Assembly: GCA_018969295.1 (NCBI GenBank)
Contig: JAGWYN010000018.1
Location: 13,388-77,387, forward strand
Length of the DNA: 64,000 nt
Direction: 5' to 3'
Source: Chloroflexota bacterium
GTDB lineage: Bacteria > Chloroflexota > Anaerolineae > Caldilineales > Caldilineaceae
Both the position numbers and the translations under genes were made by a program. This document shows positions 41,227-51,613 of this stretch, in pieces. The notes beneath the pieces were generated by a model. The model saw only the letters and a list, made by a program, of their open reading frames with translations, was not told the DNA's origin and did no database searches. Numbering within the stretch: the stretch's first letter is position 1; every line of letters begins with the position of its first letter.

Positions 41227-43773
41227 ATGGTCTTTGTCGAAACCGTCGTCAATCTGCCGATTCGCCGAGCCTTTTTCAAGGGCTCCAGCCTCCCTGCCCC
41301 CTCGCCAGAAGAGGGCGAAACGCTCCAGAGCTACCACTACCATCTGCCGCCTGAGTTGGAAGAGGTGGTTCAGCCTGGACACCTGGTCTGGGCCCCCTTC
41401 GGTGCCCAGCAAGTTCAAGCCGTCGTGCTCCGCCGCACAGCAACAGCCCCCGTCCAGACCCGGCCAATCCTGCGGCTGGCCCGCCCTGAACCGGTGCTGA
41501 CCAGGTCACAGATTGCGTTGGCCGCCTGGATCGCCGAAACCTATGTTGCACCGTTTGCCTCGGCGCTGCATCTTCTTTTGCCGCCCGGTCTGTTCCGCAG
41601 GAACAGCCAGGGAGCTGCCGTACAGGCTCGCCGCGAGCTGCGCATCCAACTCGCCCTGCCTGCAGCCGACGCTCGACATCGGCTGCAAGAGCTCGGGCGG
41701 CCCACAGAACCGGCACGCGTGCTGGCCTGGCTTCTTGCCTCTGACGGCCAACCTGCCCATCACAGCGAGATCATGCAACAGTGCGCGCTGCGCACGCCGG
41801 CAGCAATTCGTCAGCTAGCCAAACAGGGGGTCCTGGAGAATCGCGCGCAAGAGCGTGTTGCTCTGGCCCTCGACCCGCAGGCAGCCCTCCAACTGCTGCT
41901 CACCTTGCGCGGGGCCAGCCAGTACGTGCCGGTGGTAGAAGCCCTGATCGACGCCGGAGGAGCACTCTGGCGCAAAGAGTTGAACGCACGGGCAGCCTGT
42001 TCGCTGGAACAGCTGCGCCGGTTGGCCAGCGCCGGCATCCTCACCCTCCACGAAGAACTCTTTTTTCGCGACCCGCTGGCTGGACGCACCTTTCCAACAG
42101 CCCCTCCCCCCGCCCTCACCTCAGAACAGACACGCGTCTGGCAGCAGTTGGTCGACCAGGGTTTCTGCCAGCCACCCGTGCACACCACCTTCCTGCTCCA
42201 CGGAGTCACCGGAAGTGGCAAGACCGAAATCTATCTGCGTGCCATTGAGAACGTCCGTCAACGAGGCCAACAAGCCATCGTGCTGGTCCCTGAAATTGCC
42301 CTGACCCCGCAGACCGTCGCACGCTTCGCCGGGCGCTTTCCAGGACAGGTGACCGTGATCCACTCGGGGATGACCCCTGGCGAACGATATGATGTCTGGC
42401 GAGAGCTGCGCCAAGGACACTTTCTGGTCGCCGTCGGCCCCCGCAGCGCCCTCTTTGCCCCGATGCCCAACCTGGGCCTGATCGTCGTCGACGAAGAGCA
42501 TGAGTCGACCTACAAGCAAGACGCAGAAGAATGGGGAAGCGGCCAGATCTTCTACGATGCCCGCACAGTCGCCCGCCACATCGCCGCTGAAACCGGCTGC
42601 TTGCTTCTCTACGGCTCAGCAACGCCCAGCCTGGAAACCTATCTGGCCGCTCAGAACAAAGAGATTGTCCTGCTGGAGATGGGACAACGGGTGATCGGCC
42701 ATCGTGCCAACTCCCCAACCAGCTACATGGAGCTGCCGCCGGTCGAAATCGTCGACATGCGCCAGGAGCTGCGTGCCGGCAACCGCAGTCTCTTCAGCCG
42801 CAGCCTGGCCGCACAGCTGCAAGAAACCCTCGCCAACCACGAACAGGCCATCCTTTTTCTCAACCGGCGAGGAACCCATCCCTTTGTCCTCTGTCGCGAC
42901 TGTGGCTATGTCGTCGAATGCAAACAATGTGCGATCCCCCTCACCTACCACTCACAAAACGGGAACAGACCAGAACGTCTCGTCTGCCATCACTGCAGCC
43001 GCACCCTGCCCGTTCCAACAGAGTGCCCAGCCTGCCAGAGCAAACGCATTCGTTTTTTTGGGGCAGGAACCGAACGTCTGGTGGCAGCCGTTCAAGAAAT
43101 TCTGCCCGCGGCCCGCATTTTGCGCTGGGACGCCGATACAACCAGCCGCAAAGGCAGCCACGAACAGCTCCTGCACACCTTTGCAGAACACCAGGCAGAT
43201 ATTCTGATCGGGACGCAGATGATCGCCAAAGGGCTGGACCTGCCGCTGGTCACCTTGGTCGGTGTTGTGGCAGCCGATCTTGGGCTGTTTTTGCCCGACT
43301 TTCGCAGCGGCGAACGAACCTTTCAGCTGTTGACCCAAGTCGCCGGCCGGGCTGGCCGCAGCGAACGGGGGGGACGCGTGATCGTACAGAGTTATCGCCC
43401 CGACCACTATGTCGTCCAAGCAGCCGCCCGCCACGACTATACCGGCTTTTTTGCGCGCGAACTGGCCTTCCGCAGCGAACACGGCTATCCACCCCTCCGC
43501 CGACTGGCCCGTCTGCTCCTGCGGGATACCCGACTCGAACGAGTCCGCCAAGAAAGCCGCCGGATGGCCGAGCTCCTCCGCCAACGGCTGACAGCCCTGG
43601 GGCTGGTGGGGAGCGCCGACCTGCTGGGCCCAGCCCCCGCTTTCTTTGAACGCCACCGAGGCCACTATCGCTGGCAGTTATTGCTGCGCGCCCCAGACCC
43701 AGCCGCTGTGCTGCGGGGGCTGGAGATCCCCATGGGGTGGCATGTGGACATCGACCCCCTTTCCCTTCTCTGA
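41227..43773 (+). CDS. priA: Primosomal protein N' (PriA helicase)
   Basis: 848 residues from ATG 41227. N-terminal fork-binding domain, then a superfamily 2 helicase: Walker A GVTGSGKTEIY from residue 326, DEEH at 422-425, GSATPS, and motifs V/VI in QMIAKGLDLP and QVAGRAGRSERGG. A zinc module lies between the helicase lobes with eight cysteines in CRDCGYVVECKQC and CHHCSRTLPVPTECPAC. Restarts stalled replication forks by loading the replicative helicase. Slightly longer than E. coli PriA because of N-terminal insertions. Confidence 0.95.
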   Translation: MVFVETVVNLPIRRAFFKGSSLPAPSPEEGETLQSYHYHLPPELEEVVQPGHLVWAPFGAQQVQAVVLRRTATAPVQTRPILRLARPEPVLTRSQIALAAWIAETYVAPFASALHLLLPPGLFRRNSQGAAVQARRELRIQLALPAADARHRLQELGRPTEPARVLAWLLASDGQPAHHSEIMQQCALRTPAAIRQLAKQGVLENRAQERVALALDPQAALQLLLTLRGASQYVPVVEALIDAGGALWRKELNARAACSLEQLRRLASAGILTLHEELFFRDPLAGRTFPTAPPPALTSEQTRVWQQLVDQGFCQPPVHTTFLLHGVTGSGKTEIYLRAIENVRQRGQQAIVLVPEIALTPQTVARFAGRFPGQVTVIHSGMTPGERYDVWRELRQGHFLVAVGPRSALFAPMPNLGLIVVDEEHESTYKQDAEEWGSGQIFYDARTVARHIAAETGCLLLYGSATPSLETYLAAQNKEIVLLEMGQRVIGHRANSPTSYMELPPVEIVDMRQELRAGNRSLFSRSLAAQLQETLANHEQAILFLNRRGTHPFVLCRDCGYVVECKQCAIPLTYHSQNGNRPERLVCHHCSRTLPVPTECPACQSKRIRFFGAGTERLVAAVQEILPAARILRWDADTTSRKGSHEQLLHTFAEHQADILIGTQMIAKGLDLPLVTLVGVVAADLGLFLPDFRSGERTFQLLTQVAGRAGRSERGGRVIVQSYRPDHYVVQAAARHDYTGFFARELAFRSEHGYPPLRRLARLLLRDTRLERVRQESRRMAELLRQRLTALGLVGSADLLGPAPAFFERHRGHYRWQLLLRAPDPAAVLRGLEIPMGWHVDIDPLSLL

Positions 43774-43953
43774 CCAATGCCGACCTCCAGCTGGAACGTC
43801 TGTTCCCCCCATTTTCTGGACGATGTGCGCGCTGCCCTGCTCGACGGCTAGATTCTCGGCGAAAACAGCCTGCCCCACCCTGCGCGACAGGTACGGTTGC
43901 CCCACCAGATCCTGCCGCAGCAGAATCGTCAGGAATCCGCCGTTTTTGAACGC

Positions 43954-43982
43954 TTGCAATCGTGCCCATCCCCTGGTATACT
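43954..43982 (+). promoter_or_regulatory. Upstream promoter before the small lipoprotein gene
   Basis: TTGCAA, 17 bp, TATACT. Start near 43989, about 230 nt before the lipoprotein ATG. A short transcript ending before the second promoter is possible. Confidence 0.65.
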
Positions 43983-44034
43983 GCGGACACGAAAGACAAA
44001 GAAAAAACGATCCAGGCTGACAGCAGTGCTTGAA

Positions 44035-44079
44035 AGTTGCTTGAACCTAAGTTGCTTGAACCTAAGTTGCTTGAACCTA
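44035..44079. repeat. Three exact 15-bp tandem repeats
   Basis: AGTTGCTTGAACCTA three times (44035-44049, 44050-44064, 44065-44079). Flanked by the inverted pair CTGACAG (about 44017) and CTGTCAG (about 44080). Confidence 0.95.
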
Positions 44080-44114
44080 CTGTCAGTTCAATCGTTTGAT
44101 CAATTTTTACAGTT

Positions 44115-44143
44115 TTTGCGAATGGCGAAAGATGCAGTATACT
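44115..44143 (+). promoter_or_regulatory. Proximal promoter of the small lipoprotein gene
   Basis: TTTGCG, 17 bp, TATACT. Leader about 73 nt, with GGGAGG before the start. Confidence 0.5.
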
Positions 44144-44222
44144 GCTGTAGATTTCCCATCACGAGGACTGTGCAAAGTCCAAAAAATATATTTCAGGATT
44201 TCCACGACAAAGGGAGGTTTCT

Positions 44223-44759
44223 ATGCTGAACCGGAGAATTTGGGTTGTAGCAATGGTCGCTCTGCTGATGATGTCGGCCCTGGCCGGCTGTGCCATGGGC
44301 GATGTAGCAGCACCTGATCGTGAAGTGCCCATCAGCGTCGACGCAGCGCTGGAAGGGCAGAACGCCGGCCTGGCCGGCCTGATGAGCGGCCAGGTGACCT
44401 GGAGCGAGGCCCAGCTGAGCAGCTTCCTCACCGAGCTTCTTCGCCAGAACACAGGCCCGAACCAGCCGATCGACGCCATCACCGTCTGGCTGGAACCGGA
44501 CAACCATCTGCATGCCCGCATCGCCATGAAAGAAGGCGTGCTGCTGGGCGGCAACAACGTCGACGTCATGGGCACCGTCACGATCGAAAACAACCAGGTA
44601 GCGGTTAACCTGACTTCGGCTGGCGCTAATGGCATGATGGTCAGCGGCCCGCTCATGGACCTGGTCAGCAGCTACATTAACGGCGCGTTGGGTGGCTTCG
44701 GTGTCGCCGCTTCTGTCACGACTGACACGGGCAGCATCACGATTTCGATCGGTGGCTGA
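44223..44759 (+). CDS. Small lipoprotein of unknown function
   Basis: 178 residues from ATG 44223 behind GGGAGG. Signal peptide with lipobox LAGC (Cys23). The mature part is Gly/Ala/Asn rich with alternating beta-type segments (NHLHARIAMKEGVLLGGNN, VDVMGTVTIENNQVAVNLTS). It may form a beta-sandwich or lipocalin-like domain; I do not recognise a family. Ends with a clean intrinsic terminator, so it is monocistronic with its own strong promoters, suggesting an abundant envelope protein. Confidence 0.75.
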   Translation: MLNRRIWVVAMVALLMMSALAGCAMGDVAAPDREVPISVDAALEGQNAGLAGLMSGQVTWSEAQLSSFLTELLRQNTGPNQPIDAITVWLEPDNHLHARIAMKEGVLLGGNNVDVMGTVTIENNQVAVNLTSAGANGMMVSGPLMDLVSSYINGALGGFGVAASVTTDTGSITISIGG

Positions 44760-44851
44760 TCGCTCGGCCTCTTCGAACAACTGAATACTCTGGTTTTGTA
44801 GCCTGCAAACAGCGTCCATCTGACCAGGGTTGCAGCCCCCAAAACCAATTC

Positions 44852-44886
44852 GAAAGCCCGGAAGCCATTCACTGATCCGGGCTTTC
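44852..44886 (+). terminator. Terminator after the small lipoprotein gene
   Basis: 11-bp arms GAAAGCCCGGA (44852-44862) and its complement (44876-44886), 13-nt loop, then a T/C-rich tract. About 90 bp after the stop. Confidence 0.7.
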
Positions 44887-44940
44887 GTCTGTCTGCTCCC
44901 TGAGGCTCACCCACACACTTTCCTGCGAGGAACATTGACG

Positions 44941-46080
44941 ATGGCCCCATTCTATGACTCCATTGAACGGCCCACCCTCCTTCTGGATGTGATGCGCGCC
45001 CGACGCAACATCACACGCATGGCTGAAAAAGCGCGACGCAACCAGCTTCGTTTTCGCCCCCATTTCAAAACCCACCAGTCCGCTGCTGTCGGAGAGTGGT
45101 TCCTGGAGGCCGGCGTCACCGCCGCTACGGTCTCCTCGCTGGAGATGGCCCACTACTTCGCCGAACATGGCTGGAACGATCTGACCGTTGCCTTTCCCGC
45201 CAATCTGCGCCAGATCCACCTGATCAACGCGCTGGCGCAGCGGGTGCACCTGCAACTGCTCGTCGAGCACCCTGTCGCCGCCCAATTTCTGGCCGCACAT
45301 CTGACGGCCCCAGCTGGCATCTGGATTGAAGTGGACGCCGGCTACGCGCGCAGCGGGCTCAGATGGAACGATCGTGCACAGCTGACTGCACTGGCCAGGA
45401 CGCTTGCCGACTGCTCCACCCTCTCTTTGCGCGGCCTGCTGACCCATGCCGGCAACACCTACGCTGCCCGCTCCCCCGCTGAACTCGCCACAGCCTACCA
45501 GAGCACCGTCGACCGGCTCAACGATGCCCGCAACTGGCTGGCAACACAGGGCTTTGGGGGGCTTGAGATTTCGATCGGAGATACCCCTGCCTGCAGCGTG
45601 CTCGACGATCTGGGTGCAGTCGACGAGATCCGGCCAGGCAATTTCGTTTTCTACGACTGGATGCAGGTCGAAATCGGCGCCTGCCACGCCGACGACATCG
45701 CCACCGTGGTGGCCTGCCCGGTGGTCTCCATCCACCCCGAACGCAACGATCTGATCCTCTACGGCGGTGCCGTCCATCTTTCCAAGGAGAGCCTGCTCAG
45801 CCGCAAGGGGCAGCTGACCTTTGGGGCCGTGGTGCTGCTGACCGAGCAAGGCTGGAGCGCCCCGCTGGAAGATGTCTGGATCCGCTCTATTTCTCAAGAG
45901 CATGGTGTTGTCCACGCCGAAGGAGCTGCCTTTGCCACACTGCTCCACGCAGCCAAGGTGGGGGGACTGCTCGGCGTCCTCCCGGTCCATTCCTGCCTGA
46001 CCGCCGATCTCTTCAAGCAGTACCGCACTTTGGAGGGCCAGACCCTGACGATGGCACCGATTCCATATTCGTTGGGGTGA
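44941..46080 (+). CDS. D-serine dehydratase / D-threonine aldolase-like PLP enzyme
   Basis: 379 residues from ATG 44941; GAGGA lies 11 bp upstream. Alanine-racemase-type PLP barrel: RPHFKTHQSA carries the PLP Lys (about residue 41), then IEVDAGYARSG, GLLTHAGNTY, and SIGDTPACS. The C-terminal domain has PVHSCLTAD, in which His and Cys bind the zinc of this fold-type III family. Eukaryotic-type D-serine dehydratases and D-threonine aldolases share these features, and specificity cannot be told from the sequence. It probably degrades D-amino acids released from cell wall or environment. No linked racemase or transporter. Confidence 0.85.
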   Translation: MAPFYDSIERPTLLLDVMRARRNITRMAEKARRNQLRFRPHFKTHQSAAVGEWFLEAGVTAATVSSLEMAHYFAEHGWNDLTVAFPANLRQIHLINALAQRVHLQLLVEHPVAAQFLAAHLTAPAGIWIEVDAGYARSGLRWNDRAQLTALARTLADCSTLSLRGLLTHAGNTYAARSPAELATAYQSTVDRLNDARNWLATQGFGGLEISIGDTPACSVLDDLGAVDEIRPGNFVFYDWMQVEIGACHADDIATVVACPVVSIHPERNDLILYGGAVHLSKESLLSRKGQLTFGAVVLLTEQGWSAPLEDVWIRSISQEHGVVHAEGAAFATLLHAAKVGGLLGVLPVHSCLTADLFKQYRTLEGQTLTMAPIPYSLG

Positions 46081-46113
46081 CCCGCTCTGGTTTGCATTCA
46101 AGGGCCAGTCGAT

Positions 46114-46143
46114 TTGACCTTTTTTACAACCTGATGCTATAGT
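46114..46143 (+). promoter_or_regulatory. Promoter of the rpsL-rpsG-fusA (str) operon
   Basis: TTGACC, 18 bp, TATAGT. Start near 46150, giving a leader of about 75 nt to the TTG start of rpsL. Confidence 0.75.
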
Positions 46144-46223
46144 CTCTTTTCGTGGGTATTCCAAACTCACCTGCGCGTATCAAGTTTCGCAGGAGTGCGA
46201 TTCAAGTCAAATTGGAGGGACGT

Positions 46224-46697
46224 TTGCCGACCATCAACCAACTGGTCCGCAAGGGCCGCAGAGACGTGGCAAAAAAAGAAAAAGCACCGGCACTGCGCTT
46301 CACACAGAACACATTGACCGGCCGGACCCGGCGTATGAAGCTGGGCAACCCACAAAAGCGCGGTGTCTGCACCCAGGTGCGCACCACAACCCCCAAAAAA
46401 CCAAACTCTGCGTTGCGCAAAGTGGCTCGTGTACGTCTTTCCAACGGCATCGAAGTCACTGCCTACATCCCAGGAGAAGGACACAACCTGCAGGAGCACA
46501 GCGTTGTTCTGGTGCGCGGCGGACGTGTCAAAGACCTGCCCGGCGTGCGCTATCACATTGTGCGCGGGGCTCTGGACAGCCAAGGGGTCGACAAACGCAA
46601 ACGCGGGCGCAGCAAATATGGGACCAAACGCCCCAAGGCAGGCGCCCCTGTCGCAGCAGCCAAGGGCGCTAAAGGCGCCAAGAGCACCCGAAAATAG
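46224..46697 (+). CDS. rpsL: Ribosomal protein S12
   Basis: 157 residues. The N-terminus of S12 is PTINQLVRKGR in almost all bacteria; here the codon before PTINQLV is TTG at 46224, 4 bp after GGAGGG, so S12 starts with TTG. An in-frame GTG at 46152 lies on the expected transcription start and would add 24 residues, which the family lacks. The decoding-centre loops TPKKPNSALRK and YIPGEGHNLQEHS are intact, so no streptomycin-resistance change is evident at those Lys positions. The C-terminus is extended by a basic Ala/Gly/Lys tail (about 30 residues). Confidence 0.94.
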   Translation: MPTINQLVRKGRRDVAKKEKAPALRFTQNTLTGRTRRMKLGNPQKRGVCTQVRTTTPKKPNSALRKVARVRLSNGIEVTAYIPGEGHNLQEHSVVLVRGGRVKDLPGVRYHIVRGALDSQGVDKRKRGRSKYGTKRPKAGAPVAAAKGAKGAKSTRK

Positions 46698-46713
46698 TTA
46701 AAAAGGTGGATTC

Positions 46714-47181
46714 ATGCGAAGAAACCGTGCTGAATTACGCAGTGTAACGCCAGACCCTCGCTACCACAGCCAGGTCGTGGCCAAGTTTATTAACAATGTA
46801 ATGGAACGAGGCAAGAAAAGCCTGGCCGCCAGCATTGTCTACAATGCACTCGCCCAGATCGAGGAACGCACCAAGCGGTCCGGCTTGGATGTCTTTGAAG
46901 ACGCACTCAAAAATGCCACGCCGCTGGTAGAGGTGAAGCCACGCCGCGTCGGCGGCGCCACCTACCAGATTCCGATGGAAATCGGCTCGTCGCGGCGACA
47001 GGCTTTGGCCATGCGCTGGCTGATCGAAAATGCTCGCAAACGGAGCGGCCGCGACATGGCCGCCCGTCTGGCAGGTGAACTCATCGATGCAGCCCGCAAC
47101 GAAGGCTCAACGATCAAAAAGCGCGAAGATACACACCGGATGGCTGAAGCCAACCAGGCATTTGCCCACTTCCGCTACTGA
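46714..47181 (+). CDS. rpsG: Ribosomal protein S7
   Basis: 155 residues from ATG 46714, 16 bp after rpsL, behind AAAAAGGTGG. Family motifs: MRRNRAELRSVTPDPRYHSQ, ERGKKSLAASIVYNAL, NATPLVEVKPRRVGGATYQI and AIRWLI-like MRWLIENARKRS. Nucleates the 30S head. Typical length of 156. Confidence 0.97.
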   Translation: MRRNRAELRSVTPDPRYHSQVVAKFINNVMERGKKSLAASIVYNALAQIEERTKRSGLDVFEDALKNATPLVEVKPRRVGGATYQIPMEIGSSRRQALAMRWLIENARKRSGRDMAARLAGELIDAARNEGSTIKKREDTHRMAEANQAFAHFRY

Positions 47182-47422
47182 GACCGTCGACAGGCAGTCC
47201 CACAGCGGTTGATTTGGTTGTAAAATCAGCGCTGACAACTGGGTGTCATCCGCACAAATCAGGGTCGCCCTGGCAGGATGCGGTGCCCGCCCGCAGATGA
47301 ATTGCTCCCTTCTTTTTGCGACGGTGCCTCAATGCATCGTGCATAGACCGAGCGAGGTTCATTTGTCGGCATCGGCGCCGCATCACTTTGTGTGAAACTG
47401 GAGCATGGGTAAGGACGAACTT

Positions 47423-49516
47423 ATGGCGAACGAATATCCGATCGAAAGAATGCGCAACATCGGCATCATTGCCCATATTGACGCAGGCAAAACCACCACG
47501 ACAGAACGAATTCTCTTTTATTCCGGCCGGATCCATCGGATGGGTGAAGTCCACGAAGGAACAGCCGTGACCGACTGGATGGTGCAAGAACGCGAACGGG
47601 GCATCACCATCACCGCAGCTGCGATCACTACCTCCTGGACCGACCGCACCACCGGCGAAGAGTGCCAGATCAACCTGATCGATACCCCGGGCCACATTGA
47701 CTTTACAGCAGAAGTGCAGCGCAGCTTGCGTGTGCTCGACGGCGGTGTCGTCGTCTTCGACGCTGTCGCAGGCGTCGAGCCCCAATCCGAAACAGTCTGG
47801 CGCCAGGCCGACCGCTACGAAGTTCCTCGCATTTGCTTCGTCAACAAAATGGATCGAGTTGGCGCCAGCTTTGAGCGGACCATTGAGATGATCGTCGACC
47901 GCCTGGGCGCCAACCCTCTCCCGATTCAGCTGCCGCTCGGCGTCGAAGACCAGTTCAAAGGGGTCATCGACCTCTTCACGATGAAGGCCTATGTCTTCTC
48001 GGATGAGCTGGGCGCCTCGCCCACCATCGTCGAAATCCCCGCCGACTACAGCGAGGCCGCCGCCGCCGCACGCGAGCAGCTGGTCGAGCGCGTCGCCGAA
48101 ACCGACGATACGCTGACGCTCAAATTCCTGGAAGGCGAGGAGATCAGCAACCAGGAACTCTATGCAGCGCTGCGCAAAGCTGTCTGCAGCAACAAACTTG
48201 TCCCGATTCTTTGCGGCACTGCGCTGCGCAACAAGGGCGTCCAGCTGCTGCTCGATGCAGTAGTTCGCTACTTGCCCAGCCCCATCGATGTGCCAGCGGT
48301 CCAAGGGGTCAACAGCGACACCGGCATCGAGGAGGTGCGCGAATCTGACGCCAGACAGCCTTTCTCCGGGCTGGTCTTCAAAATTGTCACCGACCCCTTC
48401 GTCGGCCGGCTGGCCTATGTGCGCGTCTACTCAGGCGTGCTGCGCTCGGGCGAAACCGTCTACAACTCCAACCGCAGCAAACGAGAACGCATCGGCCGTA
48501 TCGTGCGCATGCACGCAGACAAGCGCGAGGACATCAAGGAAGTCTACGCCGGAGACATTGCAGCCATCGTGGGCCCCAAAGACTCCTATACGGGCGAAAC
48601 ACTCTGCGACCCCAAAACCCCCATCACGCTCGAAACCATCGAATTCCCTGAACCTGTGATCAAGGTCGCCGTCGAACCCAAATCCAAGGGAGACCAGGAC
48701 AAGCTCACCGATGCCCTGATCAAACTGGCAGAAGAAGATCCCACCTTCCGCGTCCAGTACGACGACCAGACAGGACAGACGGTCATCTCGGGGATGGGCG
48801 AGCTTCACCTGGACATCATCGTAGACCGTCTGAAGCGTGAATTCCGGGTCCAGTGCAATGTAGGCCGCCCGCAGGTCGCCTATCGCGAAACCATCACCCG
48901 GCAGGTCAAGATCGAAGGACGCTTTGTCCGCCAGTCGGGCGGGCGCGGCCAGTACGGCCACGTCTGGCTGGAACTCCAACCCAACCCGCCAGGAAGCGGG
49001 TTTGTCTTCGAGGATCGCATTGTCGGCGGTGTGGTGCCCCGCGAGTACATCACCCCCGTTCAAAAAGGGGTGGTAGAAGCGATGGAAAGTGGAGTCCTGG
49101 CCGGCTACCCCGTCGTCGATGTCAAGGTGGCCCTGATCGACGGCAGCTACCATGAGGTTGACTCCAGCGAAATGGCCTTCAAAATTGCTGGCAGCATGGC
49201 ATTCAAAGAGGGCACCCAGAAAGCGGGCCCGATCCTGCTCGAACCCATGATGAAGGTCGAGACGACAGTCCCCGATGAGTACGTCGGCGATGTCGTCGGC
49301 AACTTCTCGTCGCGGCGAGGGCTGGTCGAAGGGATGGAGTCACGCAGCGGAAATGTGCAGATCGTCCGAGCACTGGTTCCTCTGGCTGAAATGTTTGGCT
49401 ATGCCACTGACCTGCGTTCGATGACCAGCGGACGTGGCAGCTTTGGCATGCAATTTGAAAAGTACATGCCGGTGAGCCAGAGCATTGCCGAAAAGGTGCT
49501 CAAAGGGCTCGCCTGA
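47423..49516 (+). CDS. fusA: Elongation factor G
   Basis: 697 residues from ATG 47423, 7 bp after AAGGA; the ATG at 47405 sits too close to its upstream GGAG. GTPase motifs: AHIDAGKTT (P-loop), RERGITITAAA (switch I end), DTPGHIDF (G3) and NKMD (G4). Domain IV loop at HVWLELQPNPPGSGF region, and domain V ends QFEKYMPVSQSIAEK. Catalyses ribosome translocation. There is a 240-bp gap after rpsG. A strong terminator follows, so tuf is transcribed separately. Confidence 0.97.
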   Translation: MANEYPIERMRNIGIIAHIDAGKTTTTERILFYSGRIHRMGEVHEGTAVTDWMVQERERGITITAAAITTSWTDRTTGEECQINLIDTPGHIDFTAEVQRSLRVLDGGVVVFDAVAGVEPQSETVWRQADRYEVPRICFVNKMDRVGASFERTIEMIVDRLGANPLPIQLPLGVEDQFKGVIDLFTMKAYVFSDELGASPTIVEIPADYSEAAAAAREQLVERVAETDDTLTLKFLEGEEISNQELYAALRKAVCSNKLVPILCGTALRNKGVQLLLDAVVRYLPSPIDVPAVQGVNSDTGIEEVRESDARQPFSGLVFKIVTDPFVGRLAYVRVYSGVLRSGETVYNSNRSKRERIGRIVRMHADKREDIKEVYAGDIAAIVGPKDSYTGETLCDPKTPITLETIEFPEPVIKVAVEPKSKGDQDKLTDALIKLAEEDPTFRVQYDDQTGQTVISGMGELHLDIIVDRLKREFRVQCNVGRPQVAYRETITRQVKIEGRFVRQSGGRGQYGHVWLELQPNPPGSGFVFEDRIVGGVVPREYITPVQKGVVEAMESGVLAGYPVVDVKVALIDGSYHEVDSSEMAFKIAGSMAFKEGTQKAGPILLEPMMKVETTVPDEYVGDVVGNFSSRRGLVEGMESRSGNVQIVRALVPLAEMFGYATDLRSMTSGRGSFGMQFEKYMPVSQSIAEKVLKGLA

Positions 49517-49524
49517 ATCGTCAG

Positions 49525-49565
49525 AAAAAGCTGGCAGACAACGCGCGTTGCCCGCCAGCTTTTTT
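49525..49565 (+). terminator. Intrinsic terminator after fusA
   Basis: 11-bp stem AAAAAGCTGGC with its complement ending in TTTTTT, and an inner CAACG/CGTTG hairpin. Starts 9 bp after the fusA stop. Confidence 0.9.
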
Positions 49566-49601
49566 GTTGGCCCTGCTCTCGTTTTTTGTCAAGTCCACAA
49601 T

Positions 49602-49630
49602 TTGGCAATCGACCACAGCTCAAGTATACT
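49602..49630 (+). promoter_or_regulatory. Promoter of tuf
   Basis: TTGGCA, 17 bp, TATACT. Leader of about 180 nt from near 49637 to the tuf ATG. TTGTCCACA at 49660-49668, one base from the DnaA-box consensus, lies in the early leader. Nothing else recognisable in the 300-bp gap after fusA. Confidence 0.75.
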
Positions 49631-49819
49631 ATAAAGCTTGTGGCAACTGGCGCGATCCGTTGTCCACAGACAGCTTTTGCCTTGCACTGAACGAGCTTGA
49701 TTCGACAAGCTTGACGATGAAATTGACTCGACAGTGTCCATGCGCCATCAAAAAAATAAACAAGCGACTGTTTTATCCAAAAAACGACGCTGAATGAACC
49801 AGTGTAGGAGGATGGGTTT

Positions 49820-51019
<1,200 letters not shown>

Positions 51020-51024
51020 GATTT

Positions 51025-51053
51025 TTGCAGACTTGTCTCTCTGTGTGTACAAT
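51025..51053 (+). promoter_or_regulatory. Promoter of the tRNA-Trp-secE-nusG-rplK-rplA unit
   Basis: TTGCAG, 17 bp, TACAAT, 70 bp before the tRNA. No terminator is visible after tuf, so read-through from tuf may add to it. Confidence 0.7.
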
Positions 51054-51122
51054 CAGAGCGGTTCGCCTGTTGTCCAGGCGATAAAGCGGGTCGTCCATGC
51101 TGTTGTGCAAGTCTGTAAACGT

Positions 51123-51195
<73 letters not shown>

Positions 51196-51268
51196 CCTGA
51201 AATTGACCACCGGAGCACAATGCCCGGTGGTCGTTTTCGGATTTATGGGAAGAAAATCAGGGATAAAC

Positions 51269-51493
51269 ATGACCAAATCTACTGCGACGCCCAAGCCCGA
51301 AAATCGCCTGGTGCGGTATCTCAAAGACACACGCGCAGAAATCGGCAAGGTCACCTGGCCGACCCGAGAAGAAGGGTTGCGTCTGTCGACCATCGTTTTT
51401 GTGGTGACGATTGTATCGACCATTGTGCTGTTTGGTGTAGATTCACTGTTTGCTTTCATCATTGGCCTGTTGATTCGGGGCACGGCTGGCTAG
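51269..51493 (+). CDS. secE: Preprotein translocase subunit SecE
   Basis: 74 residues from ATG 51269. Short single-helix SecE type: an amphipathic stretch LVRYLKDTRAEIGKVTWPTREE (conserved core EIGKVTWPTR) followed by one membrane helix (FVVTIVSTIVLFGVDSLFAF). Clamps SecY in the translocon. Upstream open frame overlaps the tRNA and is not used. Confidence 0.95.
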   Translation: MTKSTATPKPENRLVRYLKDTRAEIGKVTWPTREEGLRLSTIVFVVTIVSTIVLFGVDSLFAFIIGLLIRGTAG

Positions 51494-51613
51494 GAATCGC
51501 GTTCTGCCGAGGGATTGGAGCAGAATGGGTCAAAGGTGGCTGGCTGTGGCGGAGACGCCCAGAAGCAAGGTTTGGCTCTGGCGTCTGGGGAGAAAGGTGT
51601 AAAGGAAGCAAAG

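Larger units (their letters stand above)
43774..44222 (+). other. Intergenic region with tandem promoters and 15-bp repeats
   Basis: About 450 bp. The first 150 bp are G/C-rich and may be a decayed coding remnant, but no frame is intact and I assign no gene. Two promoter-like pairs and a 15-bp repeat array follow, listed separately, leading to the lipoprotein gene at 44223. Confidence 0.5.

Noticed and set aside
43774..43960. Possible small gene on either strand after priA
   Set aside because: Frames are interrupted or run into priA, no ribosome-binding site is seen and the translation matches nothing I recognise; a decayed remnant is possible but unsupported.
51020..51122. rpmG (L33), often found between tuf and secE
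   Set aside because: The gap contains only a promoter and the tRNA; no L33-like frame on either strand.
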